Shown in pieces: positions 1 to 10,488 of a stretch of DNA of 64,000 bases (position 1 is its first letter; every line of letters starts with the position of its first letter). The notes beneath the pieces were generated by a model. That model worked only from the letters and a program-made list of their open reading frames with translations, did no database searches and was not told the DNA's origin. The DNA is from Takakia lepidozioides (lineage: Eukaryota; Streptophyta; Takakiopsida; Takakiales; Takakiaceae): assembly GCA_030704615.1 (NCBI GenBank), contig CM060733.1, forward strand, positions 1,180,001 to 1,244,000, given 5' to 3'. The translations under genes and the position numbers were made by a program.

Positions 1-1153
1 CCTCCTTTCGGCACGTAGAGACGCTTTTGCTTGTACCAGAGCAGTCCATTTTGCAAGTAGAACTGCAATTTAACCCTCATCCTCAAGTCCTGCATCACGG
101 ACTTCGCCATCTCATCCTTCCGGTAAGTCTTCCGGATTTTCCTTTGGAGTGTTGTCTTGCCTCTGTACACCAACATGAGCTGATGCTTTCTACTTAAAGC
201 ATCGGCCACCACATTGTCCCGTCCCGGTTTGTACTAGATATCCACGTCGAACACTGCCAAAGTGTCTTGCCATCTAAGTTGTTTTGGGGATAACTTAGGT
301 TGCGTGACAAAATACTGCACAGTGACATTGTCCGTGAACACCGTCACCGGGTTGGAACCAACATAGTGGCGCCAAAGCTCAAGGCAATGCACCACCGCCT
401 TCATTTCTTTCTCGTGCGTAGGCCACCTTCGCTCCACTTCATTCATTTTCATCTTTCGTAAGCCACTGGATGTCCATCCTGCATAAGCACACCCCCAATT
501 GTGAAGTCTGACACATCCGTATGAATATCAAATGGACAGTCGAACTCCGGGATTTTTAGGACTGGAGCTTCCGCCATCCGCTACTTCAACTCAACAAAAG
601 CTTGGCCACAAAAGGTGTTCCATACCCAAACTTTGGACTTACACAGAAGGTCCGACAGTGGCCCCGTGATCTTGGCGAAATTTCTCACATACTTTCGGTA
701 ATAGGAGGCGAGTCCTAGGAAGGATCGCACTGCCGGGACCGAAGTCGGAGGCTCCCAGTCCAAGATCGCCCTCACCTTTCTGTCATCCATTTTGATCCCA
801 TCATGTGTAATCACATGCCCTAGAAACTCCACTTTCGTGACCCCGAATTCGCACTTTGAAGCTTTGGCATATAGCTTCCCTTCCCGCAATTTTTGGAACA
901 CCCTTTTGAGGTGCTCCAGGTGCTCTTCCTTTGTTTTCGAATACACCAAGATGTCGTCGATGTACACGATCACAAAGTCATCCAACCACTCCTGGAAAAG
1001 GCTGTTCAGTAGCGTGCTAAAGGTCGCGGGTGCGTTGGTGAGCCCAAAAGGCATCACCAAGAACTCATACGAACCATATCTTGTCATGCACACGGTCTTC
1101 TCCTCATCTCCTTCCGCCACTCGAATTTGATGGTAGTCAGAGCGCAAATCGAT
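1..1153 (-). pseudogene. Ty3/gypsy pol, RT C-half + RNase H + start of integrase (broken)
   Basis: Minus-strand continuation of the polyprotein that begins at 2891. The reverse-transcriptase palm is seen at 1147-581, with the catalytic YIDD box in VIVYIDDILVYSK, preceded by MPFGLTNAPATF and followed by the thumb segment SFLGLASYYRKYVRNF. RNase H with the EKEMKAVVHCLE segment follows at 452-234 in another frame. The last 230 bases match the RNase H tail and integrase linker of the plus-strand copy at 8930-9160. Frame changes near 580 and 455 break the ORF. The element leaves the window at base 1, so the integrase core and one LTR are not visible. Family assignment to Ty3/gypsy is firm; assignment to the chromovirus branch rests on the related plus-strand copy. 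Confidence 0.9.
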
Positions 1154-1157
1154 CCGG

Positions 1158-2099
1158 GGGTGAAAGCATGTTAATGTGTATCACTGACACTCCTGAAAAG
1201 GACTAAATTTTGACTGCTGGCGCGTTACACCGCGTCGCATGGACATGACATGTTGCGATGAAAATGTGATGAAATTTACAGATGATAGTGGGCACCTCGA
1301 CCCCATCCATCAGATGTTCGTACACCCTCTTGTACACCTCCAATTTTGCTCGTACACCGCTAATTTTGAGTTTACGATACTAACTCGACTTCCGTTTGCC
1401 ACCATTTGCTTTCCCCTCATCACATCCAAGCCAGGTTTGGTGTGTTTGATGCCTACTTCAGTGTTGCAGATGCTCGTATAATTTTTAGGAGTTTATTTGA
1501 TATATTTTTAATTTTAAAACAATTTGCAATGAATGATACACTATTTGTAAGAACTCATTTTGGCCTCAAATTCAAAATTAGAGGACCTTGTAGCCATTTC
1601 AAGGACATGGCCTTCTTCTTTTTCAATAGCTAAACACTTTTGGTGAAAGAACTATGTTCAAATTTTGAGGTTTAGTAGTACCAAAGTTTGGTGTCCTAAG
1701 TAATGCGTACCACGTAGTAAGTAATTCATATGATAATGGGTTTTTCTGGTTTTGCAGGTCTACTGTCCTTTTTGCATTCTTCCATACCTTACATAAGCAC
1801 ATGAAAATCCCTGATAGGACCTTCACATGTTATGAGTGTGAAAATGAGTCCTATTGGACTACAACATTTTGGGACATTTGAACCTTGTGCTATTCAAGAC
1901 TCATTTAGGACCCCTTAAACTTGTCAAATCACAAAACAATTTATATAGGCATGACAAGAACTTCAAGGGCTTTCCAATGATATAATGTGTATGTGGTTTC
2001 ATGAAGAACTCAATATCCTAAATTTGGATAGATTGCGCCATATGTGCTGGAAAACAGTTTGTGACATCTTTTTTGGGTCCTATTAGTGTGCTTTGACCC
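1158..2099. mobile_element. 942-bp non-autonomous inverted-repeat insertion inside RT
   Basis: This block interrupts the RT between the codons for NFSR and IDLRSDYHQ; removing it restores a continuous reading of that region. Its ends are imperfect inverted repeats: GGGTGAAAGC on the left, and GGGTCAAAGC as the complement of the right end, with further matches (TAAT) inward. CCGG occurs at 1154-1157 and again at 2100-2103, which fits a 4-bp (or 2-3 bp, blurred by the G/C run) target duplication. No transposase-like ORF is present. It is most simply a MITE-like DNA transposon relic. The superfamily is not determined. Confidence 0.7.
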
Positions 2100-2126
2100 C
2101 CGGCTGAAATTCTTCGCTCCTGCCAA

Positions 2127-2891
2127 TCAATCGAAGAGGTCGTCGATCCTTGGTAAAGGGTACCGGTTTTTGATAGTCACCTTATTCAGAGCCCTATAAT
2201 CGACACACATCCGTAACGTCCCATCCTTCTTGTCTGCGAATAGCACCGGGGCTCCGTAGGGTGACTTACTCGGCCGGATGTACCCCTTTGACATTAGATC
2301 TTTGAGCTGAGCCTTCAGCTCGACCAACTCTCTGTGGCTCAACCGGTAGGGCGCCTTGGCAGGCGGTTCTGATCCCGGTATCACCTCAATTTTGTGGTCA
2401 ACTCCTCTTCGCGGTGGCAAGCCGCTTGGTAAATCCTCCGACATCACATCCTGGTATTTCTCCAAGATCCCCTTGATCCAATCTGGGCTCGACTCCCTAT
2501 CGCCTTTTCCCTCCACTTGTCTTACGTAAAGCAAAAACTGGGGCTCGTGTGGCTGCTCCACGGCCCACTCCTTTGCTGACAGCAGGTTTATTCGCCCTCC
2601 CACTGGGTTGGGCGTTTCCGACAATCGTAAAACTTCGCCACCATTCCCACACGATAGCATGACTATTCTCTTGTGGCCATCTATGACCGCTCCTGACTTG
2701 CTCAAAAAGGTCATCCCCAAAATGAGATCCACTCCATCGATCTCGCAAATGGTGACGTTCTCACGTCCTTCCCAACTCCCCAGCTGACATACTGCAATTG
2801 TTATGACACGCTGGTACACAGGGTCGTAAACATGACATATCATTGTGGTCCAGTCTTTAACCCTCTTGACGTGATCGAACATAAGGATCAT
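2127..2891 (-). pseudogene. Ty3/gypsy pol, protease C-end + RT N-half
   Basis: A 254-residue open frame read on the minus strand. Residues about 50-75 hold the retropepsin C-terminal signature ([18 protein letters not shown]). Residues about 150-254 are the RT fingers, with [33 protein letters not shown], the [11 protein letters not shown] box and [13 protein letters not shown]. The protease active-site D-S/T-G triad is missing because the element stops at about 2891, where an unrelated gene begins. A TGA ends the frame just after DDLFD, in front of LAGAKNFS, where a sense codon is expected; the DNA insertion 1158-2099 follows. Gag was not found. Confidence 0.9.
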
Positions 2892-2892
2892 T

Positions 2893-5091
2893 CAGGTATA
2901 TGTATCATGTCCTCATACCGGGAAAGTACCTTAGCGATGACCCAGACTTCATCTACTCGTGGGCTGACCCCTCCAATGACAAGATAAAGTACACGGCTGG
3001 TATTGCCAGAGACTGGAGTAGGGCGCACTTCAGAGACTGTGGGTGGTACCTCGATCTGCCAAAACAGGACACACCATTCGATGAAGTTATTTTGAGAAAC
3101 CTTAACGACAACGCCGCGGCACTTGCCCCACTGGCTGACAAAGACATTCAGGACAGAATCATTGCTGCTCTGGCTGCAAAAGAACCTGAGAAATCTGCTA
3201 CTCCAAAACAGAAGGGGAAGATTGTGGGGGATCCGAAGGGGAAGGGGAAGAGTGCAGCTCCGCAGGAACAGGGCCCGTCAGAGGTCGCTGAAAGACAACC
3301 TTCTCCAACTAGGAGGGATAGGAGAACAACAAAGTCGAGGGAGCAGCCTTTCGAGGCGAGAGAACATCCATCCAGGGTTTTGGGCCAGTTCCATCGTAAG
3401 GTGGTGAATGAAAGTTTTCTGGCAATGATGGAATCCAGGAAGTCGACATTCAAAGGGGTGCCCTCGAAATCATGGGACATGCTTGTTTCATTCCTCACTC
3501 AGGTAAGAACATATGTCTTAACTGTTGTGTGATAATTTTGTAGTTTGTCGATGGGATTGATTTCCTGTTGGATCAAGATTGGGCTTGTGACACTGTCTCC
3601 TGTTTTTTGCTGTAGGTCACAAAAAGGTCGGATTGGGTCACAAAAAGTCGGATTGGGTAAATGGTTTCAGCAGGCATACGCGGCTGACATTGTGCGTGCT
3701 GGAATTCTGACGGTTCCTATCCCTGATGTGTTGCCTTCCAATTCAACCCCGCTTGGAAACAAATCGGATTCTCGTTACTGGCAGTGGGCCTTCTCATTCA
3801 GCAACAAATCCTTTCTGAACTCAGGGGATCTTCTTCTCATGGCAGTCAAAGGACATGTCGACACGGAGAACTCTTTTCAGCTACATGAAAGCTTCCGGGT
3901 TTCGTGTCATCAAAACTTGGAAATGCATCAACACTATGCCTAGTACGAAGGGCGAGTTCCCGGGGCAGAAAGTGAGTTGGTTCCTTTGAATTAAAGTTTC
4001 GTGGTTCTGATGTACATGTCAAAAGGTTGGTTTTGTCTTTTGCCTCATGCTCTCTTCGTGATTATTGCCAGACTCGGGGTGTTCAAAGCTTTGTGCTGGG
4101 TGAGGGGCGTAAGGACACTCTTCCTCCTGGTATTGCTGAGTTCAGTTGAGGGACCTTGCAGCTCACATTGACCCCACCCGCGAGCCTGTGGAGGATGATG
4201 TAATCTTCAATTACGTGGACTCGGGTCGAACCACGAAAAGGTCGACTGGTGTCATCCATGTTTTAATGGATGAACTTCTGACGAGGTTGGTTCTTGTGAG
4301 TAGTAAATCATCAAATCTTCCATGGGAGAAATCCCCAGCTTTCATGCAGACTTTGGTGGAGACATGCAGCCGTCACAGGGACGAGTGGTTGACTGTCTAT
4401 GGGAATAGGTGGGGCCCTGAACACTGTGTTTGAAATGTGGGTAGTGAGATTAGGGAAGCCCTGTTTTGATTTCTCGTTCATCTTCGATTTGCAGGAGCAT
4501 CTTTTCATGCGTGCAAAAGCGCCGGAAGGCACTTCTTCGGCATGGAGGCTGATACGGAGCTCTTCTCAAGTGAGCTTCATCAGCTTGGGGGGCACTACTT
4601 CTCTACCACATCCACGGAGGGACTTCTTGAGAGACCCGAAGCACCTGAGAGGATCTCGACGTGGACTCCGATTTTGAGTGTGAGTAAGTTGGCTCTAGTC
4701 GTGCAAAATATGTTGCATTTCATTGTGTCAGGTTTCGACAGATGGTTTGCTTACATTGTCTATTTCTGGATGATAACATCTACCACCATTTCCTCTTCTT
4801 GCTTTCCAGAGTTCGGCAGACATCATCGAATACGCATACACCTTTCGGTTTCCAAGGATACTACATGTCCCCAAGTCCCTAGAGCTTACCGCTTGCGGGT
4901 TACGCGGAAGCTTGCGCACAGGGTGTTGTCCCAACAAACAATGTATTCGCCTTTCCATGGGGGTCGCGGAGAAAAACAAACGTCAAGGGAAGGGGTTGCT
5001 GTGTTCATAGATGATATTGTTGCAGACTCTGGAAGTAGTTCCTCTGAAACCTCCAATAGTTCTTGAGGTTCAAGTACCGAGACTTAATAAA
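2893..5091 (+). pseudogene. decayed intron-containing gene, possible permuted amino-methyltransferase
   Basis: The product is not recognised with certainty. The first block (2900-3502) encodes 201 residues: a globular start (YIYSW-like FIYSWADP, WSRAHFRDCGWYLDLP) and a basic, Pro/Lys-rich tail. Later blocks give WAFSFSNKSFLNSGDLLLM, then ASGFRVIKTWKCIN, and after an intron VVDCLWE followed by GASFHACKSAGRHFFGMEAD. That order (substrate strand first, G-x-G/GRxxxGxE last) resembles beta-class N4/N6 DNA methyltransferases; this is inference, and no D/N-P-P-Y/W box is visible. Intron-like segments include 3973-4071 (GTGAGT...CCAG). Frame changes, a 20/21-bp tandem duplication at 3616-3656 and a 41-bp apparent intron (3503-3543) indicate decay. 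The end is Asp/Ser-rich, followed by AATAAA at 5086-5091. The start is cut at the gypsy junction. Confidence 0.4.
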
Positions 5092-5516
5092 ATGTATTTT
5101 GGTTTTGCTTCCATCCCCAAACTGTTTTTCAAGATCTTCGCGCGTTCCCGTAAGTACATTAGGGATTGCCTGGGGTAGGTCCTCAGATTCAGCATTGAAA
5201 AATGTTTGTGGGTTGGAATGAATGAACTACTTTGCCAAAAAAAAAAGTTTGCTGTTAAGATTCAATTCTCTAGCGGGGCGATCTCCTCATTTCACAAATC
5301 ATGTCCTCGATCCTAAACCATCCACAACCTACCATTGTTCTCGGTCGGAAAGAATATTCATGTGGGGGCGATGAAAGGGACATAGGCGACAACTGATCCG
5401 CGGTAATGGGGGGGGGGAGCACAGAATTAGGACCTGCACACGTGGATGATTGCTGATGTGGCGTGAGCCTAGCCAGGCTCACAGGCTTACAAGCTCACGC
5501 GGCCAGGCTCACGCGC
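5092..5516. other. intergenic, no gene seen
   Basis: Contains an A-run at about 5237, a G-run at about 5409, and short GCTCACG/CCAGGCTCAC repeats at 5466-5516. No coding or RNA gene was recognised. Confidence 0.5.
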
Positions 5517-5741
5517 AAGCATTCCCCGCATCCGAGGCGGTTGCAGTTTTTGAAGGGCGACCTCAAAAGCAGAAAGAAGCGTTGATGGGGACATCAACCT
5601 TGGATCGTGGGGGAGGAAATGCTGCTTAGCCCGGCTTAACTAGCTCAAGAATCCGATTGCAAAAATTGTGTGTACAAATTTTGTTATAAATGAAATGGTT
5701 TCAAATATGGGGCATCAATTTTGTTTGGAATGGTGATGCAT

Positions 5742-6451
5742 TGTCGCGCACCTCACTTCGGTAAGCTCCCATTCAAGTCATAGTTACTCGCTTTGATGCG
5801 CGCGCATGACTCCCCACCTGGCCGCCGGGCCAACTTGGAGCTTCGGCTGCTCACCGGGACATCGTCCCCTCGCTCCCCCACTAAACCCTCCACCTATTTG
5901 GGCCTAGTGGAATCCCTTTGGTAGATGGCAGTCCGGAATAGCTCCCCACTCTTTGGTCGCTCGCTCGCTCACTCACTAGTTTTTCACCAACGGGTCTCTC
6001 TCTCGGGGTCACTACTTCCCTTATATATACTTCTGTAGCTGTCCGCGGGGGTTTCACAACCAGCCATGCCATTTTATGGCGAACCACCACGAAAACCCTC
6101 GACTCCCGGTGATGAGTCGCGGTGAGTCTTGGCCCTCTCACCACGGCCCCTATGGACCGTGATGAGTCCCAAGACTCCCCACGACTCCCACCACGAGGTC
6201 TCCGCCCCCATGGTGAGTCCTATGCCCCCCCACTAAGTCCCGCTAAGCTACCACCACACCCCTTGTGGAGCCACCCCCACCGCAACCCGGTGTGCGGGGC
6301 TCCACCTAGTGAGCGCCTCCGCCTCCTTGAGTGCCTTGGGCACTCAAGGGTGCTTCAGCCCCCATACCTATCGCTGCTGCCGCTGCCCCCACCACAGGGG
6401 CAGCCCCTCATGTGTCCCGACCCCCTGCCCTCAAGGCAAAGGGCCGTGACA
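5742..6451 (-). mobile_element. solo LTR-B with 5-bp target duplication
   Basis: A 710-bp block begins TGTCGCGCACC and ends CCGTGACA on the plus strand, and is the reverse complement of the plus-strand LTR-B at 11360-12087. It is flanked by TGCAT at 5737-5741 and TGCAT at 6452-6456. The uninterrupted target (GATGCATGGTATGG) is present in LTR-A copy 2 at about 10610. This is a textbook solo LTR left by LTR-LTR recombination. Read on the minus strand it carries a TATATATA box at 6022-6029. Confidence 0.85.
6022..6029 (-). promoter_or_regulatory. TATA box of LTR-B copy a
   Basis: TATATATA in the context CAGAAGTATATATAAGGG (minus strand), at the same place in all three LTR-B copies. Confidence 0.5.
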
Positions 6452-7174
6452 TGCATGGTATGGTTGGCTAGTGTGTAGAATGCATACTAGCTTACAAAAG
6501 TAGGAGAGGTAAATTAGATTAATCGTGTGTTTGCGTGGTGCCGAAATCGGGTGACTCTCATCCAAGGGGTAAAGTAACTTGCGCCTTCTTTGGGAGTTCA
6601 GGTGCTAGTGCGCATCTGGCGCGTGCGCGTACTATAACTGCGCTACCGAGGGGGTTGCCTTGTAGTGCGGGCTAACGCGGAAGCTACGTGCTTCCGTTCA
6701 CGTACTATAATCGTGTAACCTCGGGACGAAGGCGTAGTGCAGGTTCGGCATGTTTCCGTACCTCAGGCCAGCATTCCAAGGCGGACCCAATTGTAGTGAT
6801 TGGGACACACGGTTGGTTCAAGGTTATCTTCCTAGTAAAAAAGGGTTCAAGGTGAACCCTTGCTCAAGGTGATGCCAAAAGCGGCATCATGAGCGGTCGC
6901 AAGCAATGTTGTTGCAGTAAGGCGATTCGATCCTCGGGAGGATCGTTCCTTGGCCTTGAAGTAGGCCAAGAAGAGTGCACTGGGAGGAGCTTGAGAGGCT
7001 CCACCCTTGGCCGAGACTTGGAGGAAGTCGGCCGAACTAGCTAGTGGAGAGTAGAGTCAAGTGGGGGTTTGGTTCTTTGCCATGGGACGCCATGGTACAG
7101 GAACAAACTCCTTGATGTGGGACACCACAACTTGGATGTTCGTTTTTACAAAATGGACAAGTCGATGAGGACCA

Positions 7175-7604
7175 TTGACTCTGCGTTGACCGTTGACTCC
7201 GATTTTGTCCAATGGCAGTTCATGCATTGTTCTACATATATTAGACAATGCATATTGAACTTAGGACCTCCACATTATAACTTTTCTAAGACACTGCACA
7301 CTAACCAACAAATCTACAATACATCCATGTATCACAAAAGTAGTCCAAGTATATATATACATATCAAGAGTTAGCTCTTAGTGACTACCACTATCTCAAT
7401 CCTATCATTGTGGTGCAGATTATGCGTACTCTACAAGAGCTCTCACAGCTGGAACTTGCACCGAGACTTGTCCCCAAAGTTCTTCAAGAACAAATATCTA
7501 TCAATGGCCTAAGTTTTGCAAAGCTGCATTGCAACTTATTGTTGGACAATGACTATAGTCTGAGGATGTCAAGCCCATTATGCTCTACAATCTACTCCCA
7601 GAAT
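7175..7604. other. flanking sequence, no gene seen
   Basis: Moderately AT-rich sequence between the end of LTR-A copy 1 and a GC-rich block. The short open frames have no family features. Confidence 0.4.
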
Positions 7605-7935
7605 CAATTTTCCGCGACGCCCCCAGGACGTTGGGGAATCGCAGCACCGCAGCCCCAGCGAAGGCGGGAAATCGCAAAAAAAAAAAAAAAAAAAAACCAA
7701 ACACGGACCAAACCAAACCGCGACGCCCCCAGTGCGTTGGCGGGGGAATGGGGTCAGGCCCCTTTCCGGCGACGGCATGGCATCGCAAGATGCCACAACG
7801 TCGTCCGAGCGCCGGCGTTACGACGCCCCGACATCGCAAGTCCCGAGCCGGGCGCTTGTGCGACGCTGCAGTCAAAGGGGGTCGGCGCGTCCGGCGCGCC
7901 CGGGGTCCTGGCGTCGCTAACCCCCCCCCCCTAAA
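7605..7935. repeat. GC-rich block with inverted GCGACGCC ends and an internal A-run
   Basis: CGCGACGCCCCCAGGAC occurs near 7614, CGCGACGCCCCCAGTG near 7720, and the complement (GTCCTGGCGTCGC) near 7904-7917, so the block has imperfect inverted ends plus an internal direct repeat. A 20-base A-run lies at about 7677-7696 and a C-run at about 7920-7931. The composition differs sharply from the neighbours. It may be a small inverted-repeat element; it contains no plausible gene. Confidence 0.4.
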
Positions 7936-7945
7936 CGTAGTAGTG

Positions 7946-8418
7946 TGTGGTGGGAGTCGTGGGTAGTCTTGGGACTCATCACAGTCCAATGGGGCTGTGG
8001 TGGGTGGGCCAAGACTCACCACGACTCATCACCGGGAATCGAGGGTCTTCGTGGTGGTTCGCCATAAAATGATGGTGTTGTTTGTGAAACCCCCGCGGAC
8101 AGTCACAGAAGTATATATAGGGAGTAATAACCTCGAGAACGGTGCAAGCCCGTTGGTGACCAAAAGCTAGTGAGTGAGTGAGCGAGCCGGAAAGTGACCA
8201 AGGAGTGGGGAGCTATTCCGGACTGCCATCTACCAAATGGAATTTCCACTAGGCCCAAATTGGTGGGGGTCTGTTGGAGGAGCAAAGGGGGACCGTTATG
8301 TCCCGGTAAACAGCCGAAGCTCCGAGTTGGCCCGGGCGGCCAGTTGGGGAGTTAGGCGCGCGCATCAAGCGAGTAACTATGACTTGAAGGGGAGCTTACC
8401 GAAGTGAGGTGCGCGACA
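7946..8418 (+). mobile_element. LTR-B copy b, 5'-truncated
   Basis: Matches 11605-12087, including the TATA region and the terminal GTGAGGTGCGCGACA at 8418. It abuts gypsy RT codons directly, so it appears to have landed in the RT of the plus-strand gypsy copy. The left part is missing, which removes any chance to confirm a target duplication. Confidence 0.7.
8112..8119 (+). promoter_or_regulatory. TATA box of LTR-B copy b
   Basis: TATATATA within GAAGTATATATAGGGAG, conserved in the other LTR-B copies. Confidence 0.5.
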
Positions 8419-10454
8419 TCTCGCCTCCTATTACTGAAAGTATGTGAGAAATTTCGCCAAGATCGCGGGGCCGCTGTCGGACCTTCTGTGTAAATCCAAG
8501 GTATGCGTATGGAACACCTTTTGTAGCCAAGCTTTTGCCGAGTTGAAGCAGCAAATAGCGGAAGCTCCAGTCCTGAAAATCTCGGAGTTTGACCGTCCAT
8601 TTGAGATTCATACGGATGCGTCGGACTTCGCGATTGGAGGACTTAGCCATTTTCGGCCCCGAACTGGAAAAATGGCGCCATTAGGATGGACGTCCAGTGG
8701 CTTACGAAAGTTAGAAAACTGAATGAAGTGGAGCGACGGTGGCCTACGCATGAGAAAGAAATGAAGGCGGTGGTGCATTACCTTGAGCTTTGGCGCCACT
8801 ATGTTGGTTCCAACCCGGTGAAGGTGTTCACGGATAATGTCACGGTGAAGTATTTTGCCACGCAGCCTAAGTTGTCCCCAAAACAACTTAGGTGGCAAGA
8901 CACTTTGGCAGTGTTTGACGTGGATATCCAGTACAAACCGGGACGGGACAATGTGGTGGCCGATGCTTTAAGTAGAAAGCAACAGCTCATGTTGGTGTAC
9001 ATAGGCGAGACGATGCTCCAAAAGAAGATCCGAAAGGCTTATCGGAAGGATGAGATGACGAAGTCCGTGAGGACTTGAGGATGGGGGTTAAATTGCAGTT
9101 CCATTTGCACAATGGACTGCTCCGGTACAAGCAAAAGCGCCTCTACGTGTCGAAGGGAGGGATCAGAGATAGTCTCTTGAGATAATGTCATGATGGCTCG
9201 CTTGCGGGCCACGGCAAAGCCAAGCGCACCGCGGTACACTTGAAAAAAGAGTATTTCTGGCCCAAACTGAGGGAGGAGGCCGAGGAGTATGTCAAGACAT
9301 GCACCATATGCCAACAAAACCGGAGCTAGTACAAAAAGCAAGCGGGACTATTACAACCCTTGCCGATTCCAGAAGGGTCTTGGAAAAATATCTCGATGGA
9401 TTTCATGATTGCTATGCCGCGGTCAAAAAGATTCGATGCAATCATGGTGGTGGTGGATAAGTTCAGCAAAATGGGCCATTTCATCCCCACCAAGGAGACG
9501 GCAACGACGCAGGAGACGGGGCGACTTTACTTCGCCCACGTCTTCAAGCATCATGGACTCCCGAAGGATATTGTCTCGGACCGCGATCCAAAGTTTACAA
9601 GTAAGTTTTGGAGGGCACTTTGGAAGAACATGGGGACGAGGCTCAAGATGAGCACCGCCTTCCGACCTACGACGGACGGCCAAACGGAAAGGGTGAATTC
9701 CGCGGTGAAGCAGATCTTGCGGAATTACGTGTTGGCAGACCAATTGGACTGGGTGGAGCACTTGGATGCAGCAGAGTTCTGTTATAATAACACAAAACAC
9801 TCCGCAATGGGAGTTTCCCCTTTCGTATTGGTCTATGGAAAAACACCTTTAAGTTAGGCCGCCCAAGATGTTGAGGAACTGGCAGCAGCAACAGTGCTGG
9901 AAGAACGTGAGCATTTGTTGAAGCTCGCAAAGTACAACATTGTCAAAGCTAGGAAACGGTATGAATGGCAGACGAATCAGAAGCGGAGGGAAGTTAAGTT
10001 TGAGGCAGGCACGGAGGTCTGGTTGAACATAAAGAATTTCCGACTACCTCCGGAAGTGAGTCCGAAGTTTGTACCTCCGTATGCGGGACCATTTCGCATC
10101 CGGAAGGTTATGAATGAGGATGTGTATAAATTGGAGCTGTCGGCAAACAGCAAGGTGCATCCGGTATTCCACGTCTCCCTTTTGAAGCCTTACTTCAAGG
10201 ATGAAGCGCGTCCGAATCGGCATCAAGTGTTGCGTCCGCCACCTGTGCTATTGGATCATGAAAATTAACTTGAGTACGAGGTGGAGGTAGTACTTAAGTC
10301 GATGAGGTTCAAGAATCGGGAAACAGAGTATCTCGTGAAATGGAAGGGCTATCATCATGTGGAGGCATCTTGGGTGCGTGTCTCAGAAATGGGAACCGCA
10401 TCCGAGGCGGTTGCAGCTTTCGAAGGGCGACCTCAAAAGCGGAAGAAGCGTTGA
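8419..10454 (+). pseudogene. Ty3/gypsy chromovirus pol 3' half (RT end, RNase H, integrase, chromodomain)
   Basis: Reading through stops and shifts, the order is RT thumb (LASYY.KYVRNFAKIAGP), RNase H (8690-9000, EKEMKAVVHYLELWRHYVG), the integrase zinc motif (HDGSLAGH then CTICQQ, 9190-9320), and the DDE core (9360-9857). The core carries D in MDFMIAMP, D in SDRDPKFTSKFW and E in DGQTERVNSAV. The integrase C-terminus follows (9894-10268), then a chromodomain with ETEYLVKWKGYHHVEASW. The stop is at 10452-10454. In-frame stops at 8435, 9327, 9855 and 10266 sit where CGA or CAA/CAG codons are expected. The 5' half is absent, replaced by LTR-B. Confidence 0.92.
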
Positions 10455-10476
10455 TGGGGACATCAACCTTGGATCG

Positions 10477-10488
10477 TGGGGGAGGAAA
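10477..10488 (+). other. polypurine tract of the gypsy element
   Basis: GGGGGAGGAAA directly before the TG start of LTR-A and about 25 bases after the pol stop; the expected plus-strand primer site. The same tract precedes LTR-A copy 1. Confidence 0.6.

Larger units (their letters stand above)
5517..7174 (+). mobile_element. gypsy 3' end + LTR-A copy 1 (interrupted by a solo LTR)
   Basis: Bases 5524-5585 match the chromodomain tail and stop of the gypsy copy at 10395-10454. The polypurine tract GGGGGAGGAAA comes next, then an LTR starting TG at 5620. The LTR aligns with 10489-11334 until the shared end near GTCGATGAGGAC at 7161-7172. It is split at 5742-6451 by a solo LTR of another family. 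Without that insertion and one copy of its target duplication the LTR is about 840 bp, the same as copy 2. Only the very end of pol is present, so this copy is truncated on the left. Confidence 0.75.

Noticed and set aside
5881-6478. Pro-rich frames in the solo LTR
   Set aside because: They lie inside LTR-B and recur as shadows in the other copies.
7578-8022. Overlapping GC-rich frames on both strands
   Set aside because: Pro/Arg-rich frames caused by GC composition; no domain and cut by homopolymers.
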